From Cyclostephanos tholiformis (lineage: Eukaryota; Bacillariophyta; Thalassiosirophyceae; Thalassiosirales; Thalassiosiraceae): DNA of 24,401 bases. The stretch spans positions 1-24,401 of the forward strand of contig JALLPB010000121.1 in assembly GCA_036939975.1 (NCBI GenBank). The letters run 5' to 3'. The position numbers and the translations under genes are program-made. The notes under the pieces were generated by a model. The model had not been told where the DNA came from, searched no databases, and worked only from the letters and a program-made list of their open reading frames with translations. Each line of letters opens with the position of its first letter. Position 1 is the stretch's first letter. Of this stretch, positions 8,369 through 18,381 are shown one piece after another.

Positions 8369-9886
8369 TCATCGCTCCGAACTGACATTCATCGCCGCAC
8401 GCACCCACGCTACCGCCGGTTCGTCTTCCAACCTCACTCCTCCTCCCGCGTTAAACAACGACCTGTGCTCCTCGAACCAATCTCTCATCCACTTGCCACA
8501 GCGATCGTACTGGTGCAATATCGGCGCTATTCGCGCCGGACTACCATCCTCCTCGTGCGGGTTGAGTATCAAACCGGTATGAGGATCGAAGACTATCATG
8601 TCCTTACGTCCGATGCGCGCGCGTACATCCTCGATTCGTTGGTCCACGCACGGCGTTCCCACCGTCAATACCGGTCCTGTACCCCAGGGCAACGTCCTCG
8701 TCGTTGACACGCTACCGAATTTTCCACGATAATACATGTGATTCATCGTCCATTGGTCCGTGGTGTGGGGACTTCGACATTCCGGTTTGCCACTGCGGTT
8801 ATTCCTGCGGAATTCGTCCACGAGCACGGACAGGAACCGATGCATCCCATCCCGCGTGCCGATTACCGTGCCCGAGCATAGCATCGGACGATCCGTCAAT
8901 TCGTACGCGCGCACTACGTCCTTACCGTAACACGGTACGGTGTGATGTACGAACCTATTGCTACGTCCCAAATTCGTCGCCCTTTGCGGCCCACCGCTCG
9001 GGAGGGTGTTGGTATGATTCGCGATCTCCTCCACGAATAGCAGGTCATGCCGCGTATACTCCTCCATGAGGACCGCGAACGGATCGGATTGGAAGAAGAC
9101 GTCGCGCGTGTCGATGACCATGCTCCATCCCGTACACGATTCGCATGCGCGCAACCACCGCCTCGCCATCTCGTACCGTCCCCACTCGAGCTTGAGGTCC
9201 TCCAAACCCACGGAGCACCTGGCGCGGACCGCGTTCTTCGTCCCCTCCTCCTTCCCGCCCTCGGCGACCCTTTCATCGAGGATGGACGGATCGCAATCGA
9301 CGACTTCGACGGCGTAGTAGGTAACGCCCATCCTGTCCAGGTAGTCCCGTTCCTCGTCCGGCAAATTCGGATTCACCCCCATTATCACGTGACCGTCGTA
9401 CCCGGCGTTACGCAGCGACCCCAAGAGTCGACGCCATCCGATCGCGAAGGTCGGGTACGATGCCAATCCGAGTATGGCATTACGTCCCGGGGGGATGGGC
9501 GACACGTGCATCAGTTCCTCCGACGGGGGGGGCACGTATTCCATCGTCAACCTTCGCACCTCGTCGTCGCGGCGGTCGGGATCCTCCCCATCCGCCGGAT
9601 GTAGGGGGAGGTTGACGTAATCCTCGCGACGGCCCGCGAGGAACTCGTGGGGAGTGAAGGTCGTCGTCGCATTGCCATCGAACGGCGCGGTGCGATGATG
9701 GGGGAAGACGACGGCCTCCCCCCCCGTCCTCGCGCCGCCGCCGACGACGACGTCCCGTCCGAGCGTCGTCGGCGTCGACGATGATGATCCGACGATCGAC
9801 TCGTTGGATAGGAGGAGAAGTGTTTGTACGATTAACAATGCGAGGATGAACAATGCCAGCATACGCAATAGCGTTCTCGGCTTCAT
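8369..9886 (-). CDS. type II membrane glycosyltransferase-like protein
   Basis: 505 aa, single exon. A short basic N-terminus and one hydrophobic helix (about residues 8-26) followed by a Ser/Thr/Gly-rich stem give a Golgi type II topology. The lumenal part resembles nucleotide-diphospho-sugar transferases: an ILGLASYPTFAIGWRRLLGS opening, a strand ending VIDTRDVFFQSDPF (257-270) whose D259-T-R-D262 is placed like a metal/nucleotide-binding DxD motif, the LCSGTVIGTRDG segment (337-347), and TDQWTMNHMYY (376-386). Several N-glycosylation sequons (N28, N72, N290, N363) fit a lumenal domain. Donor and acceptor sugars are unknown. The ATG at 9886 sits directly before the signal anchor. It shares a 459-bp divergent upstream region with the plus-strand WD40 gene at 10346. 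Confidence 0.75.
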   Translation of the reverse strand: MKPRTLLRMLALFILALLIVQTLLLLSNESIVGSSSSTPTTLGRDVVVGGGARTGGEAVVFPHHRTAPFDGNATTTFTPHEFLAGRREDYVNLPLHPADGEDPDRRDDEVRRLTMEYVPPPSEELMHVSPIPPGRNAILGLASYPTFAIGWRRLLGSLRNAGYDGHVIMGVNPNLPDEERDYLDRMGVTYYAVEVVDCDPSILDERVAEGGKEEGTKNAVRARCSVGLEDLKLEWGRYEMARRWLRACESCTGWSMVIDTRDVFFQSDPFAVLMEEYTRHDLLFVEEIANHTNTLPSGGPQRATNLGRSNRFVHHTVPCYGKDVVRAYELTDRPMLCSGTVIGTRDGMHRFLSVLVDEFRRNNRSGKPECRSPHTTDQWTMNHMYYRGKFGSVSTTRTLPWGTGPVLTVGTPCVDQRIEDVRARIGRKDMIVFDPHTGLILNPHEEDGSPARIAPILHQYDRCGKWMRDWFEEHRSLFNAGGGVRLEDEPAVAWVRAAMNVSSER

Positions 9887-10345
9887 CGAACGACAATGTA
9901 TATGATGCGAACGACGATGAGGCCTTGTTGTCAGAGTAACATATGAATTGTTTTTTGTGTGACTTCGTGCCGTCGCGATTGCACTGCTCTCAAAAATAAA
10001 AAGGTGGTATGTAAAAAATATTTCGTACTTACAATAATAATAATATGTACATAAAATAAATTATTCCTCTCTATCTACTCCTCTGTTGGTGGTAATTTTC
10101 GTTCTCTAAAATACCTCACGCGGGAATAGGTACGTATAAGAATCAATCGAATGACTTGCATTTCTCGCTTATCGAGAAAGTAACGTTACGATACTTCCAT
10201 CCTCGCTATGGACACTTCTTAAAAAAAAAATGAGGGTACGATACTCACAACAACTTGAAAGACCACTGAAAACAACCGAATCGCTCTCTTTAAACCGTCG
10301 GCGGCGCCCACCGCCGAACCTCTAGAATAAATCCCGACGTTATAT
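9887..10345. other. divergent promoter region
   Basis: This AT-rich stretch separates two GC-rich genes transcribed away from each other, so it should hold both promoters. It contains AT-rich blocks (about 10000-10060) and a GC-rich inverted repeat at 10298-10317 near the plus-strand gene. TATATA immediately precedes the ATG at 10346. No coding sequence seen. Confidence 0.6.
10298..10317. promoter_or_regulatory. GC-rich inverted repeat upstream of the WD40 gene
   Basis: Perfect 7-bp arms, TCGGCGG and CCGCCGA, flank a 6-base centre, 29 bases before the ATG at 10346. It is conspicuous within AT-richer surroundings and could be a factor-binding dyad or a 5' leader hairpin. Function inferred from position only. 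Confidence 0.3.
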
Positions 10346-12565
10346 ATGGTGGTCGCGGCAATATTCGAGCAGCTCATCCCTTCCGAGAGGGGGCTGGCCA
10401 GGGACGAACGCGTCGCCCGCGCATCGGCGGCTAATATCGATGACGATGACGGGGTCTGGCGGTACCAAATGATTTCGGACGACGCCCCCTCAAATCACAT
10501 GAATCGTCAGAGGGAGGGTGCGACTGCTCCCTCCTCCAAGCCGCCCACGATGGCGCCGCCGGCGACGCGCAAGCGTCGGAAGCGATGCAAGGCGTCGAAA
10601 TGCCTGGCGTCGCTGGCGTCGGACTTCGACGTAGTCACCGACTGGGCGTTTTACTTCCACTGTCGCAGTGGGAACGGGGAATACCGAGCGAAGTACCTAG
10701 AGGATCCAGACGCGTACGGTCGGCCTTACCTGATCCCTCCGGCGTTGATGTCGACCATCCTCGTCGTATGTGTGTTGGGCACGGCGCTTTGGCTGACCCT
10801 CGCGACGGACGGTAGGGTCGCGGCGCCGCTGTTGAGGACTTTGGGGTACGACAAGATCAGCATGGGGTATCTCCTCTTCTTCTCGGTAATTATTGAGGAT
10901 ATACCGCAGGTCATATTGACATTTCTTGTGGAGGATTACTTCGAAGAGGAGGGCACATTCAACAATTATGCGCTGGTCAATGTCGTCGCGAGTCTGTACG
11001 ATACGTTGATTAAACTGGCGGAAGCCTTCGATGAGCGCACGGACGTGGTCGAGACGGGGATGTACTGCAAGGAGAGTCTTTGGGCCCACAGGGGCAATAT
11101 CACATGCATCGTGCCGATACCCGCGCCGGACGATGATCGCGACGACATCGACATGCGCACGAGGACGTCCTTGGGGTCATCGCCGGCTTTGAATGCGGTC
11201 GCGGCGGTCGCGAAAATGAGTCCCGGCGGCGGTAGTAAAATGCACGTGGATATGCCGGGACTCATCACACGACGTAAGACTCTCCTCGAGGAGGCGAAGG
11301 ATATCATTTCCGACACCAAACTACCACGCCTGCGCTTTCTTTCCGCCTCCGATGACCAGACCGTTAGGCTTTGGGATACGAATGCCAACCGAATCGGTCA
11401 CATACGCAAGAAATGCGTGAGGACTTTTCGAGGACACTCGGAGGGCGTCACATGCATGGCAGCTGTGATGCTGTCGAAGGAAAACCGACGACTTGTGTCC
11501 TCCTTGAACGGAGGTAGCGGTGGACTCCAACATGAAGTTGGGGATGACGAAGGCGTGATATTTCTCACGGGTAGTTCTGATGGATCGGCAAGGCTATGGA
11601 ATTCTCGGACCGGAATTTGCTACCGGTCATACGTGACTGACATACCAAAAGATTTTACTGAATCGATCAAGATTACCTCCATCGCACATTTGGACACAGC
11701 TTCTGCATCCTCGACATCGACATCAACATCGCCTGAGACCGTTGATGAAGGATATGCACGCGAGCTTTTTGTGTGTGGGTACAAGAGTGGCAAGATACGA
11801 ATGTGGAATATGTTAGATGGGATATGCCTGGCTATTTTCGATCAACACGTAGACAAGGTTCATTCTATTTGCGCCCTCAGAGCGTCTGACGGGTTCGCTT
11901 CCGCGGGACAGGATGGCACTATCAAAATATGGAGAACCCTCTTCTCGAAACAAAAAATTGATGTGGGCTATTCTAGTCCCAGCTTTGGGGATGAAATTCC
12001 ATCGTTATCGACTTCATCGTCGTCGTTTAATACAGTCAATGGATTGAAGGCACCATCTTTGATTAAAAAAAGTGACCAAACAGTTGTTGGCCACGTAGGG
12101 GCTGTACTTACAGTGGCATCTATATCCCCGCAAGTAGTACTGACGGGGGGCCTGGATCGCACAGCACGCCTGTGGAATTTGGAAATGGACGTTTGTTTGC
12201 GAGTCTTTGTTGGACACGTTGACGCCGTGACGACCGTGGCAGTCGTAGACCACGTTACATTTTTGACGGGATCTAGGGACAAAACCATCAAGGTCTGGGA
12301 TGGCCTTTCAGCTAGCTGTATCCGAACTTACACGGGCCACACCGCACCCGTGACATCGATTACGACTGCATCGCCGGGATCGTTCATTAGTGCGTCAGAA
12401 GATCTTACCATCAAGTTGTGGGTTTTTACCGCTGTTTCACCGCCCGCGAATATTGACGGTGGTGGGACTCTGAATGATCTACTGGGTTTTGATGAAACTG
12501 TACCTTGCATGACATGCGGTAAAAAGAGCGATGCAAATGAAGATTATAACCAAATGACCGCCTAA
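10346..12565 (+). CDS. membrane-domain/WD40-propeller fusion protein
   Basis: 739 aa, single exon. Residues 1-85 are disordered and end in a basic cluster (TRKRRKRCKASK). Residues 86-232 form a hydrophobic domain that opens SLASDFDVVTDWAFYF, has membrane segments at about 129-153 and 175-195 (the latter containing FFSVIIEDIPQVILTFLVED) and a third, weaker one at 207-226. The DVVTDW and EDIPQ signatures recall XK-related membrane proteins, but I do not claim that family. From about residue 245 come seven WD40 blades ending RLWD (341-344), RLWN, RMWN, KIWR, RLWN, KVWD and KLWV (691-694), enough for one complete propeller. A CxxC pair (721-724) lies near the C-terminus. It is probably a membrane-anchored scaffold; ligand unknown. 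The first third is GC-rich and the propeller-coding part is markedly less so. Confidence 0.85.
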   Translation: MVVAAIFEQLIPSERGLARDERVARASAANIDDDDGVWRYQMISDDAPSNHMNRQREGATAPSSKPPTMAPPATRKRRKRCKASKCLASLASDFDVVTDWAFYFHCRSGNGEYRAKYLEDPDAYGRPYLIPPALMSTILVVCVLGTALWLTLATDGRVAAPLLRTLGYDKISMGYLLFFSVIIEDIPQVILTFLVEDYFEEEGTFNNYALVNVVASLYDTLIKLAEAFDERTDVVETGMYCKESLWAHRGNITCIVPIPAPDDDRDDIDMRTRTSLGSSPALNAVAAVAKMSPGGGSKMHVDMPGLITRRKTLLEEAKDIISDTKLPRLRFLSASDDQTVRLWDTNANRIGHIRKKCVRTFRGHSEGVTCMAAVMLSKENRRLVSSLNGGSGGLQHEVGDDEGVIFLTGSSDGSARLWNSRTGICYRSYVTDIPKDFTESIKITSIAHLDTASASSTSTSTSPETVDEGYARELFVCGYKSGKIRMWNMLDGICLAIFDQHVDKVHSICALRASDGFASAGQDGTIKIWRTLFSKQKIDVGYSSPSFGDEIPSLSTSSSSFNTVNGLKAPSLIKKSDQTVVGHVGAVLTVASISPQVVLTGGLDRTARLWNLEMDVCLRVFVGHVDAVTTVAVVDHVTFLTGSRDKTIKVWDGLSASCIRTYTGHTAPVTSITTASPGSFISASEDLTIKLWVFTAVSPPANIDGGGTLNDLLGFDETVPCMTCGKKSDANEDYNQMTA

Positions 12566-13074
12566 TTTTCATCAACACTGGACTCTTCTATTCATAAAAG
12601 AACCTAGCTTCTCAATCTCTATTGTGACTAAAATGTGTGGATGATTAGTTGACGACACGGCCGCCAGCGCGCTGTGGGGTCGTTGGTGGTGTATGATACC
12701 GAGGAAATCGCTCTTGGCCTCGTCATTGATAGCACCATTTGTTTGTAACGTTCAGTTCGTCCCTGATTTCCGAAAAGTGCATTTATTGGCTCAAACAAGG
12801 CGTCTTTCCATTGCTGCTTCGACTTAGCCCCGTAGTTATTAAATTGTCGCTTTAGAGTCTTGCTTGATCATTTATCTGAATCTCTTCCGATCGGCATTTT
12901 CTCTCTTCCCTTGCACCTCTTCTCATACTGGCGACCGTTTCTGGCATCCATCCTACGTACGTAGGAGTAGGTTCCTTGACCCTTTCAGGTCGCAGCCTGC
13001 GTCATGAAATACCTCACAACGGCTAAAGCGGCGGCGGGTTGTGTTGAGTTCGTCTTCGACCATAGCGAGGGTTG
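12566..13074. other. intergenic, promoter side of the SAMHD1-like gene
   Basis: Between two plus-strand genes. It holds a perfect 14-bp palindrome (12952-12965). No open frame or RNA gene recognised. Confidence 0.6.
12952..12965. promoter_or_regulatory. 14-bp ACGT palindrome upstream of the SAMHD1-like gene
   Basis: CCTACGTACGTAGG is a perfect palindrome with two overlapping TACGTA cores, ending 109 bases before the ATG at 13075. ACGT cores are classic bZIP-factor targets and diatoms have many bZIP factors; the regulatory role here is inferred. Confidence 0.35.
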
Positions 13075-15445
13075 ATGTTGACTGCCGCTCCTCACGCCCG
13101 AGGGTTCTCGACGATTGGTCTTCGCAATGACGACGCACTCGGTACTCCCCCCACTCGACCGCGGGAAGTTTCCGCGAACAACGGCAACGGTCATCACAAT
13201 GACTACACGCTCGGCACCCCCATGACGCGTCCGCGGGAGTTTGTCGCGAACAACGGCAACAAGTTCACGGTTTGGCCGATGAGCGTGGACACACGCGAAT
13301 GTAACGATGTCGTGCATCATAACATAAGCATCCCCCCCGCCGTCCAGGTCATCCTGGACAGTCCCCCGGTGCAGCGCCTCGTCAACTTGAGGCAATTGGG
13401 ATCCACCTACAATGCCTACCCCTGCGCCACGCACACGAGGAAGGAGCACAGTCTCGGTGTGATGGAGCTGGCCGGAAAGGTCGGGGAGTTGATACAGGAG
13501 AAGCAGCCCGCGTTGGAGGTCACTGATAAGGACATTCTCTGCCTTCGCATTGCTGGGTTATGTCACGATCTCGGTCACGGTCCGTACTCTCACGTCTTTG
13601 AGACGTTCCTCAGGGCGGCGCGCAAGAATGAAGAGGAGCATCCTGAACAGTACAAGGATAGGAACGCGAGGTTCAAGGAAGATCACGGTGTAGATATGCC
13701 GCCTCTACCGGTGAAATATGAGCACGAAAGGACATCTTTGATGATGATCGATGCTGCACTGGCCTCGGTGGGGTTGGAAATCGATTGGACTAAGCCAGAC
13801 GAACCGCTGAGACAAATTGGTAATGGAACGGATAGAGAGAAGTTTGGCGTCGTGGGCCAGGAGAACGAGTATGATCCATTCACGTCTAGGGATTGGATTT
13901 TCATCAAAGAGTGCGTGATGGGCTCGCCTTTGGACGAACCCGATGCGCCATCTCCTCAACGCACATTTTTTGGTAGGCCGCCGGACAAGGAATTCCTTTA
14001 CGACATTGTCAGCAACAGACACAACGGATTAGATGTCGATAAGATTGATTATTACGATAGAGACTCGCTCGCTGCGTTCGGTTCTAAAACAACTAGCTTG
14101 CAGATTTTTTTGAGGGATGCGAGGGTTGCAAGAGGGATGTGCCCCAACCCAAGCAATTGCTTCAAGTGCAAGAGGAACCCCTCAGATCCGGGATTGCATG
14201 CCATGATATGTTATCCAAAGAAGCATGTTTCATCAGCGATGGGATTTTTTGCACAGAGAATGAAAAATCACGAGGTTATTGTAAGTCTTTGGCGTTCACT
14301 TTATTTCTCAATATATGTTCCGTCGTCTAAGATATTGACGTCGTCTTGATTTTGTTGAACGAATCACCAGTATACGCACAAGAAAACCAAAGCTGCGGAA
14401 TGTACGTTCATCGTGAATCTGTTCTTGTCTTTGCCGGTTTTTTCTCTCATCATCAATTTTTCATACGACAGTACAAATGGTTGACTTGCTCGTGGAGGCA
14501 GACAAACATTACTGCATGCTTTTCCTGACTCAGGCTGGTGACCGCTTTGCATTCCCAGTGCCGTCGAGATTCGACGGCTTTGCATACCATCGGCTACCAA
14601 TCAGCCGAGCTTGGAGTAAGTGAATGATCATATTTTGAAATGTACATGGATATAGCGATAATTGACCGCCATTTCCAATTCTTTGCTGCTCAGTGTATCC
14701 ACGGCTGTTTCTTCGGATGGATGATACTATTTCCAGTATTATCGAAGACAAAGCTTTGGAAAATCCGTCATCTCACCTTGACCGCTTGAGGCAGCTCCTA
14801 AACGATTGGAGAAGTCATAAAATCTACAAGAGAGTGGGCGAGGTGGAAATGGGAACGATAGGCGGGGACGAATTCTGGAAAATGTCGGAGGATGAGATGA
14901 AGGTGGAATTGCTAAATCAGCACGAGAGATACTCCGGAGAACCGGCTCGATACAATAGCAAGGATTCAAAACTAATGATGCTTCATCCAGAAGACTTCAT
15001 TGTGGAGAAAAGGGAGCTTCATTATGGGAGCAAAGAGAAAAATCCAGTTTCACAAATGAGGTTTCTGGAGAAGAATGAACAGATGAATGTCAACAATCCT
15101 ATTGACAAATTGCCCATCGCGAAAGAAGTGGAAAACTTACCAATGAATACTCCTCGTGATTTTGTGCGGCGTACTGTGCGTGTCTTTTGTCGCTCCCATG
15201 AAAAATTCGAGATGCTCACTCATGTATTTCAGGATTGGTATCACCAGAAAAATGACATGATGGAAGCGGGGCCGAATTGTGCCTTCGAAGTCTTCCCATT
15301 TGCGGAAATGGATGGAGATCAGATGCAGCAAGACTCACAACCAATAACTCAGGATGAGCAGAATTCCTGTCAGAAGCGAAAAAACTCTGACGATAGCGAA
15401 AGTTCCGTCACATTGGGAACGGCGAGAAAAAGGTTGATTTTGTGA
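13075..15445 (+). CDS. SAMHD1-like HD-domain dNTP triphosphohydrolase (4 exons)
   Basis: Exons 13075-14280, 14371-14401, 14472-14615 and 14694-15445; introns of 90, 70 and 78 nt, all GT-AG, in phases that rebuild the family sequence. The product is 710 aa. HD-domain residues are visible: H125 in TRKEHSLGV, H164-D165 in AGLCHDLGHGPYSH, and D322 in NGLDVDKIDYYDRDSL. These match the metal and catalytic residues of SAMHD1, which cleaves dNTPs to nucleosides and triphosphate. The splice across exons 1-3 recreates YTHKKTKAAELQMVDLLVEA, and exon 4 supplies FLRMDDTISSIIEDKALENP. No SAM domain precedes the HD domain. Residues 18-41 and 42-65 are a 24-residue tandem duplication (LGTPxTRPRE...ANNGN). 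The N-terminus (MLTAAPHARGFSTI) could be a mitochondrial presequence, while basic clusters near the C-terminus (QKRK and ARKR) look nuclear. The ATG at 13075 is used; the codon before it is TTG. Confidence 0.9.
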
Positions 15446-15595
15446 TGTAATGACAAGTGTTGTCTCGGAAAATTGCCTCGAGAGAAATGACCGAAGTACT
15501 ATATATGCGAACGATCTACTAGTTATCATTGTTGACTTGCTTGGAAAAGCATATAAATTAGTGCATCATTTCTCATTGGAAGCATGTCCAATGAG

Positions 15596-17081
15596 TTACA
15601 GTCTTGATCTTAAATGTTCAGAGACCTGGCCACCACTTTTTATTCTATTCACACAAAAGGACACTGCTTGGTCAACTTGATCTAGGCGCACAATGAAATC
15701 ATGACGAAGCTCTTCCAAGTAGCCAATGTGAATATTTGATGGAATCTTTGAATTACATTTCAAACGCCTCAAATCTTCCATGTGAAATTCGGGAGCCCAA
15801 TGACTGTTCAAAAGCAATATACGATCAATACTATGTGCTAAGAATCAGGAGTACCACAGTCATTCCAGTAATGAAATTGCACTTGATATGCAACCCCAAA
15901 CTCACTCTTTTCCGCAAAATAAAAAAGATGTAGAAGTGATTTTTCCTATCAGCCTGAGAGCCACATCCTTTGAATAAATAATTGACCAATTCCAATAAGC
16001 GCGGACATGATTGAAAGCAACATTGTGAGCGACAAAGAGAAGTACTCATTGGCACGTTTGCAGAAGCACATTTGTCTCGATCTTACATTTGTATACTCCG
16101 GCAACTCTGCAATATGTTCGAGCAACGCACAGTACATTCTCATTAGATACAATCCGCAAAAGTTGTTGTAGAGTGAAGAATCTCACCGCGAAGTTCCTGC
16201 ATTCCCAGTACTAAATGGTTTTTCACCATTTTCGTATTCATGAAAATATCCATCGCTATTTCTCTCCCCTTCGTGCAATCCATACCCATCTGTTTGAGGT
16301 ATGAGTCAATCCAATTCCGAGGCAACGCAGTCGTTAAAACTCTCGTCAATGCCGTCATCATCGGTATTGTGTAGTTCTGAGAATATGCAGCATAAGAGAG
16401 GAGGCGTTTTTTCATTGGAGGTGGGTCAAATCGTATGAAAGGCATGAGATGAATTATATGCTTCGTTTTTTCCAGAATGTCACTCCGGCGAAGTAGGAGA
16501 GATTGTGCAAAGTACGCGCCGATGGAATGGGTAATGAAGATTAGTTTTGGTTCACATTCAAATTCGCATCTCCAGTCTCTGAGAATTTTATCAATCCATT
16601 GTATCTTGTGATGGACTATGGCGGCGTATATGCCAGTAAAAATGAGACAATATTTTATTCTGATTTTGTTCATTGATAACACAGAGGTGATAGATGATCA
16701 CTCACTTTGACCTTCCATTGTCCAGGGCACTCTCATGTCTTTCCCGCCATCTGCGTTCATCGATTCACACAGATCTTCGTTCTTCCTTCGTCCGCGGAAG
16801 CTCCGGCTGTGGTCATCATTCGTTCCTACAACATCGTCACCCACTCCATGGCCGGCATAACTCAATCCGCGTACGGCGAACCCTTTACCTAGTTGCTGGA
16901 CTATCCGAGTCAAAAAATTTGTGTACCAGTGGATGACGCCCGGATTTCCAGGAATAAATAGTATGAGCGTATGTGGTCGACCATTGTCGATGGATAATGT
17001 GTCAGTAGGCCATCCGCAGAAACGAATCCTTTCTCCGTGTATGGACCATTCCTCTTGGACGCTATCGTTGCGGTGGGACAT
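15596..17081 (-). CDS. LDAH: lipid droplet-associated hydrolase (LDAH), 5 exons
   Basis: Exons in transcript order: 17081-16706, 16615-16187, 16106-16087, 15967-15906, 15803-15596; introns of 90, 80, 119 and 102 nt, all GT-AG. The product is 364 aa (human LDAH is about 325). LDAH is an alpha/beta hydrolase of lipid droplets linked to neutral-lipid turnover. The oxyanion-type IPGNPGVIHWYTNF is in exon 1 with SYAGHG; the exon 1-2 splice gives WTMEGQIHHKIQWI as in the family; the nucleophile is S156 in ITHSIGAYF (Thr replaces the usual Gly before HSIG). The splice of exons 4-5 creates D296 in GKDHWAPEF, and H330 in RHDF completes the triad. Exon 3 is only 20 nt; including it gives MQELRELPEYTNDVALRLIG, matching family spacing. 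An alternative direct join of exon 2 to a site near 15952 would drop about 15 residues. Confidence 0.85.
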
Positions 17082-17394
17082 TGGGCTTGATAATTAGTAA
17101 TTTGTAGTTTATCCGGACGACTCTTGAGCAAGAAGTGTGGGGGCGACGGCTACACAAAAATTACAGTTCCTATGCACGATAAATACCATCCAAAGTACAA
17201 AGTACGATACACTTACTCTGGAGGTGGCACCACATCACACTCTACTTCATGATAATAATGCGTGATCCGCTCACCCTACACGATAGCGCCACTGAAAGTT
17301 AAGAATTCTGGCATAAGTCCCGACCAACCCGGAAATAGGTTTTCATCGTTGTTTACCCCATTACATCCAGATCGCACGCAGATGCACCCTCGCA
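17082..17394. other. divergent promoter region
   Basis: Lies between the start of LDAH (minus strand) and the start of the small membrane protein (plus strand), so it should hold both promoters. No distinctive site seen. Confidence 0.5.
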
Positions 17395-17901
17395 ATGCCT
17401 GATTCGATGCAAAACAATGTCACATTCAGCGGGTATGTGGCCGACGTCGTCACAACGTCGTTGACTTGGACATTCATCGGCGGAGGTGAGAAACTTACTT
17501 TCCCAATATCGATTCGATTCTTGCTTCATATGAGACGCAATTTTTTGCACTTTTCCGCGTGACTGCGTTTAGCCTGGGGGGCATTCAATCCATACCCAGT
17601 AGGAGCAGACGTTGCGAAAGTGGGGAGAAGAGTTTTCCCACTTCCGCCATTCTCTTCATTGGCATCAGTGGGATACTATGCCGGATTATTTGGATCAATA
17701 ACAGTAGTCAGATGCTCGACTTCGGGAGGGTTGGCGTTGGCAAGAAATAGACGAGACGTGTGGAATGATTTATTCGGGGTGGCGGCAGTTTATGGATACG
17801 CAAGATTCTTATTCATTTCCGAAAAGCGCGTGTATTGGAACAATCGTGCTTTCGCCGGCATCGCGATCAGCTCAGTCGTCTACGCCAACACTGCACCGTG
17901 A
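17395..17901 (+). CDS. small multi-pass membrane protein, possibly Tim17/NDUFA11-like (2 exons)
   Basis: Exons 17395-17485 and 17573-17901; the 87-nt intron has donor GTGAGA and acceptor GCGTTTAG. The product is 139 aa starting MPDSMQNNVTFSGYVADVV. The splice completes TSLTWTFIGGAWGAFNPYP. Four short hydrophobic segments rich in Gly/Ala follow: about 22-36, 62-76, 96-112 and 122-136. GGLALARNRRDVWNDLFGVA resembles the RxxDxWN-G loop in Tim17/Tim22/Tim23 and in complex I subunit NDUFA11, which would place it in the mitochondrial inner membrane. That assignment rests on pattern only. The gene model itself is well supported by the intron phase and by the continuous frame across the junction. An upstream ATG at 17382 is out of frame and stops after six codons. 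Confidence 0.65.
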
Positions 17902-18381
17902 CAGAGCTCCATAAGAGTTCTCCTTCGAATCAGATATGGTGTAGAATTTAGACTGAATAAAATCTATTCACGTCGACATGAAACCTTTTCTTCCATGCGA
18001 TTGATAGTAGACGGAATACAGTCGACTTTTTACAAATTATCAGCGAGAGACACGCATTAAAGTCACGTGTGATAGATTCTGCAAACCTTTGTGGTAGGTT
18101 GACTTCTGCTGCGTCACTCAGGAGAGAAAAAAGTGTGCTGGCCACCATATTCCGCAGAGCATTTTAATGAGTTACAATAACTACGAAACTAATAATACAA
18201 CATCGTGATGGACAGGCCCGTTTCCCATCCATGCTGCGCCCCCGATAGTTTTTTGAGTGCCCACCTTACCTAGTCGTGCACAATGCACTCGGGCGATATC
18301 TAATCTACTCGAATTTATCCATTTTATGGAAGGGGGTTCAATACGAATGCAAAAACGGAGCAGTCGCTTTCATTCCGAGAC
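17902..18381. other. intergenic between convergent genes
   Basis: 3' sides of the plus-strand gene ending at 17901 and the minus-strand gene ending at 18382. The only open frame of note is the doubtful one at 17948-18148. Confidence 0.5.
17948..18148 (-). CDS. short open frame, doubtful
   Basis: 66 codons from an ATG at 18148, not overlapping any other gene. The product (MVASTLFSLLSDAAEVNLPQ...) has no recognisable motif beyond a basic C-terminal half. It may be a terminal exon, a small unknown gene or chance. Confidence 0.15.
   Translation of the reverse strand: MVASTLFSLLSDAAEVNLPQRFAESITRDFNACLSLIICKKSTVFRLLSIAWKKRFHVDVNRFYSV

Noticed and set aside
8914..9604. Several frames on both strands within the glycosyltransferase gene
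   Set aside because: Shadows produced by GC-rich codon bias; the 505-residue frame has the signal anchor and motifs.
15831..16152. Minus-strand frames with a hydrophobic stretch (SLSLTMLLSIMSALIGIG) between LDAH exons
   Set aside because: This lies in an LDAH intron; using it would break the frame into the catalytic Asp region, whereas the micro-exon model restores family spacing.
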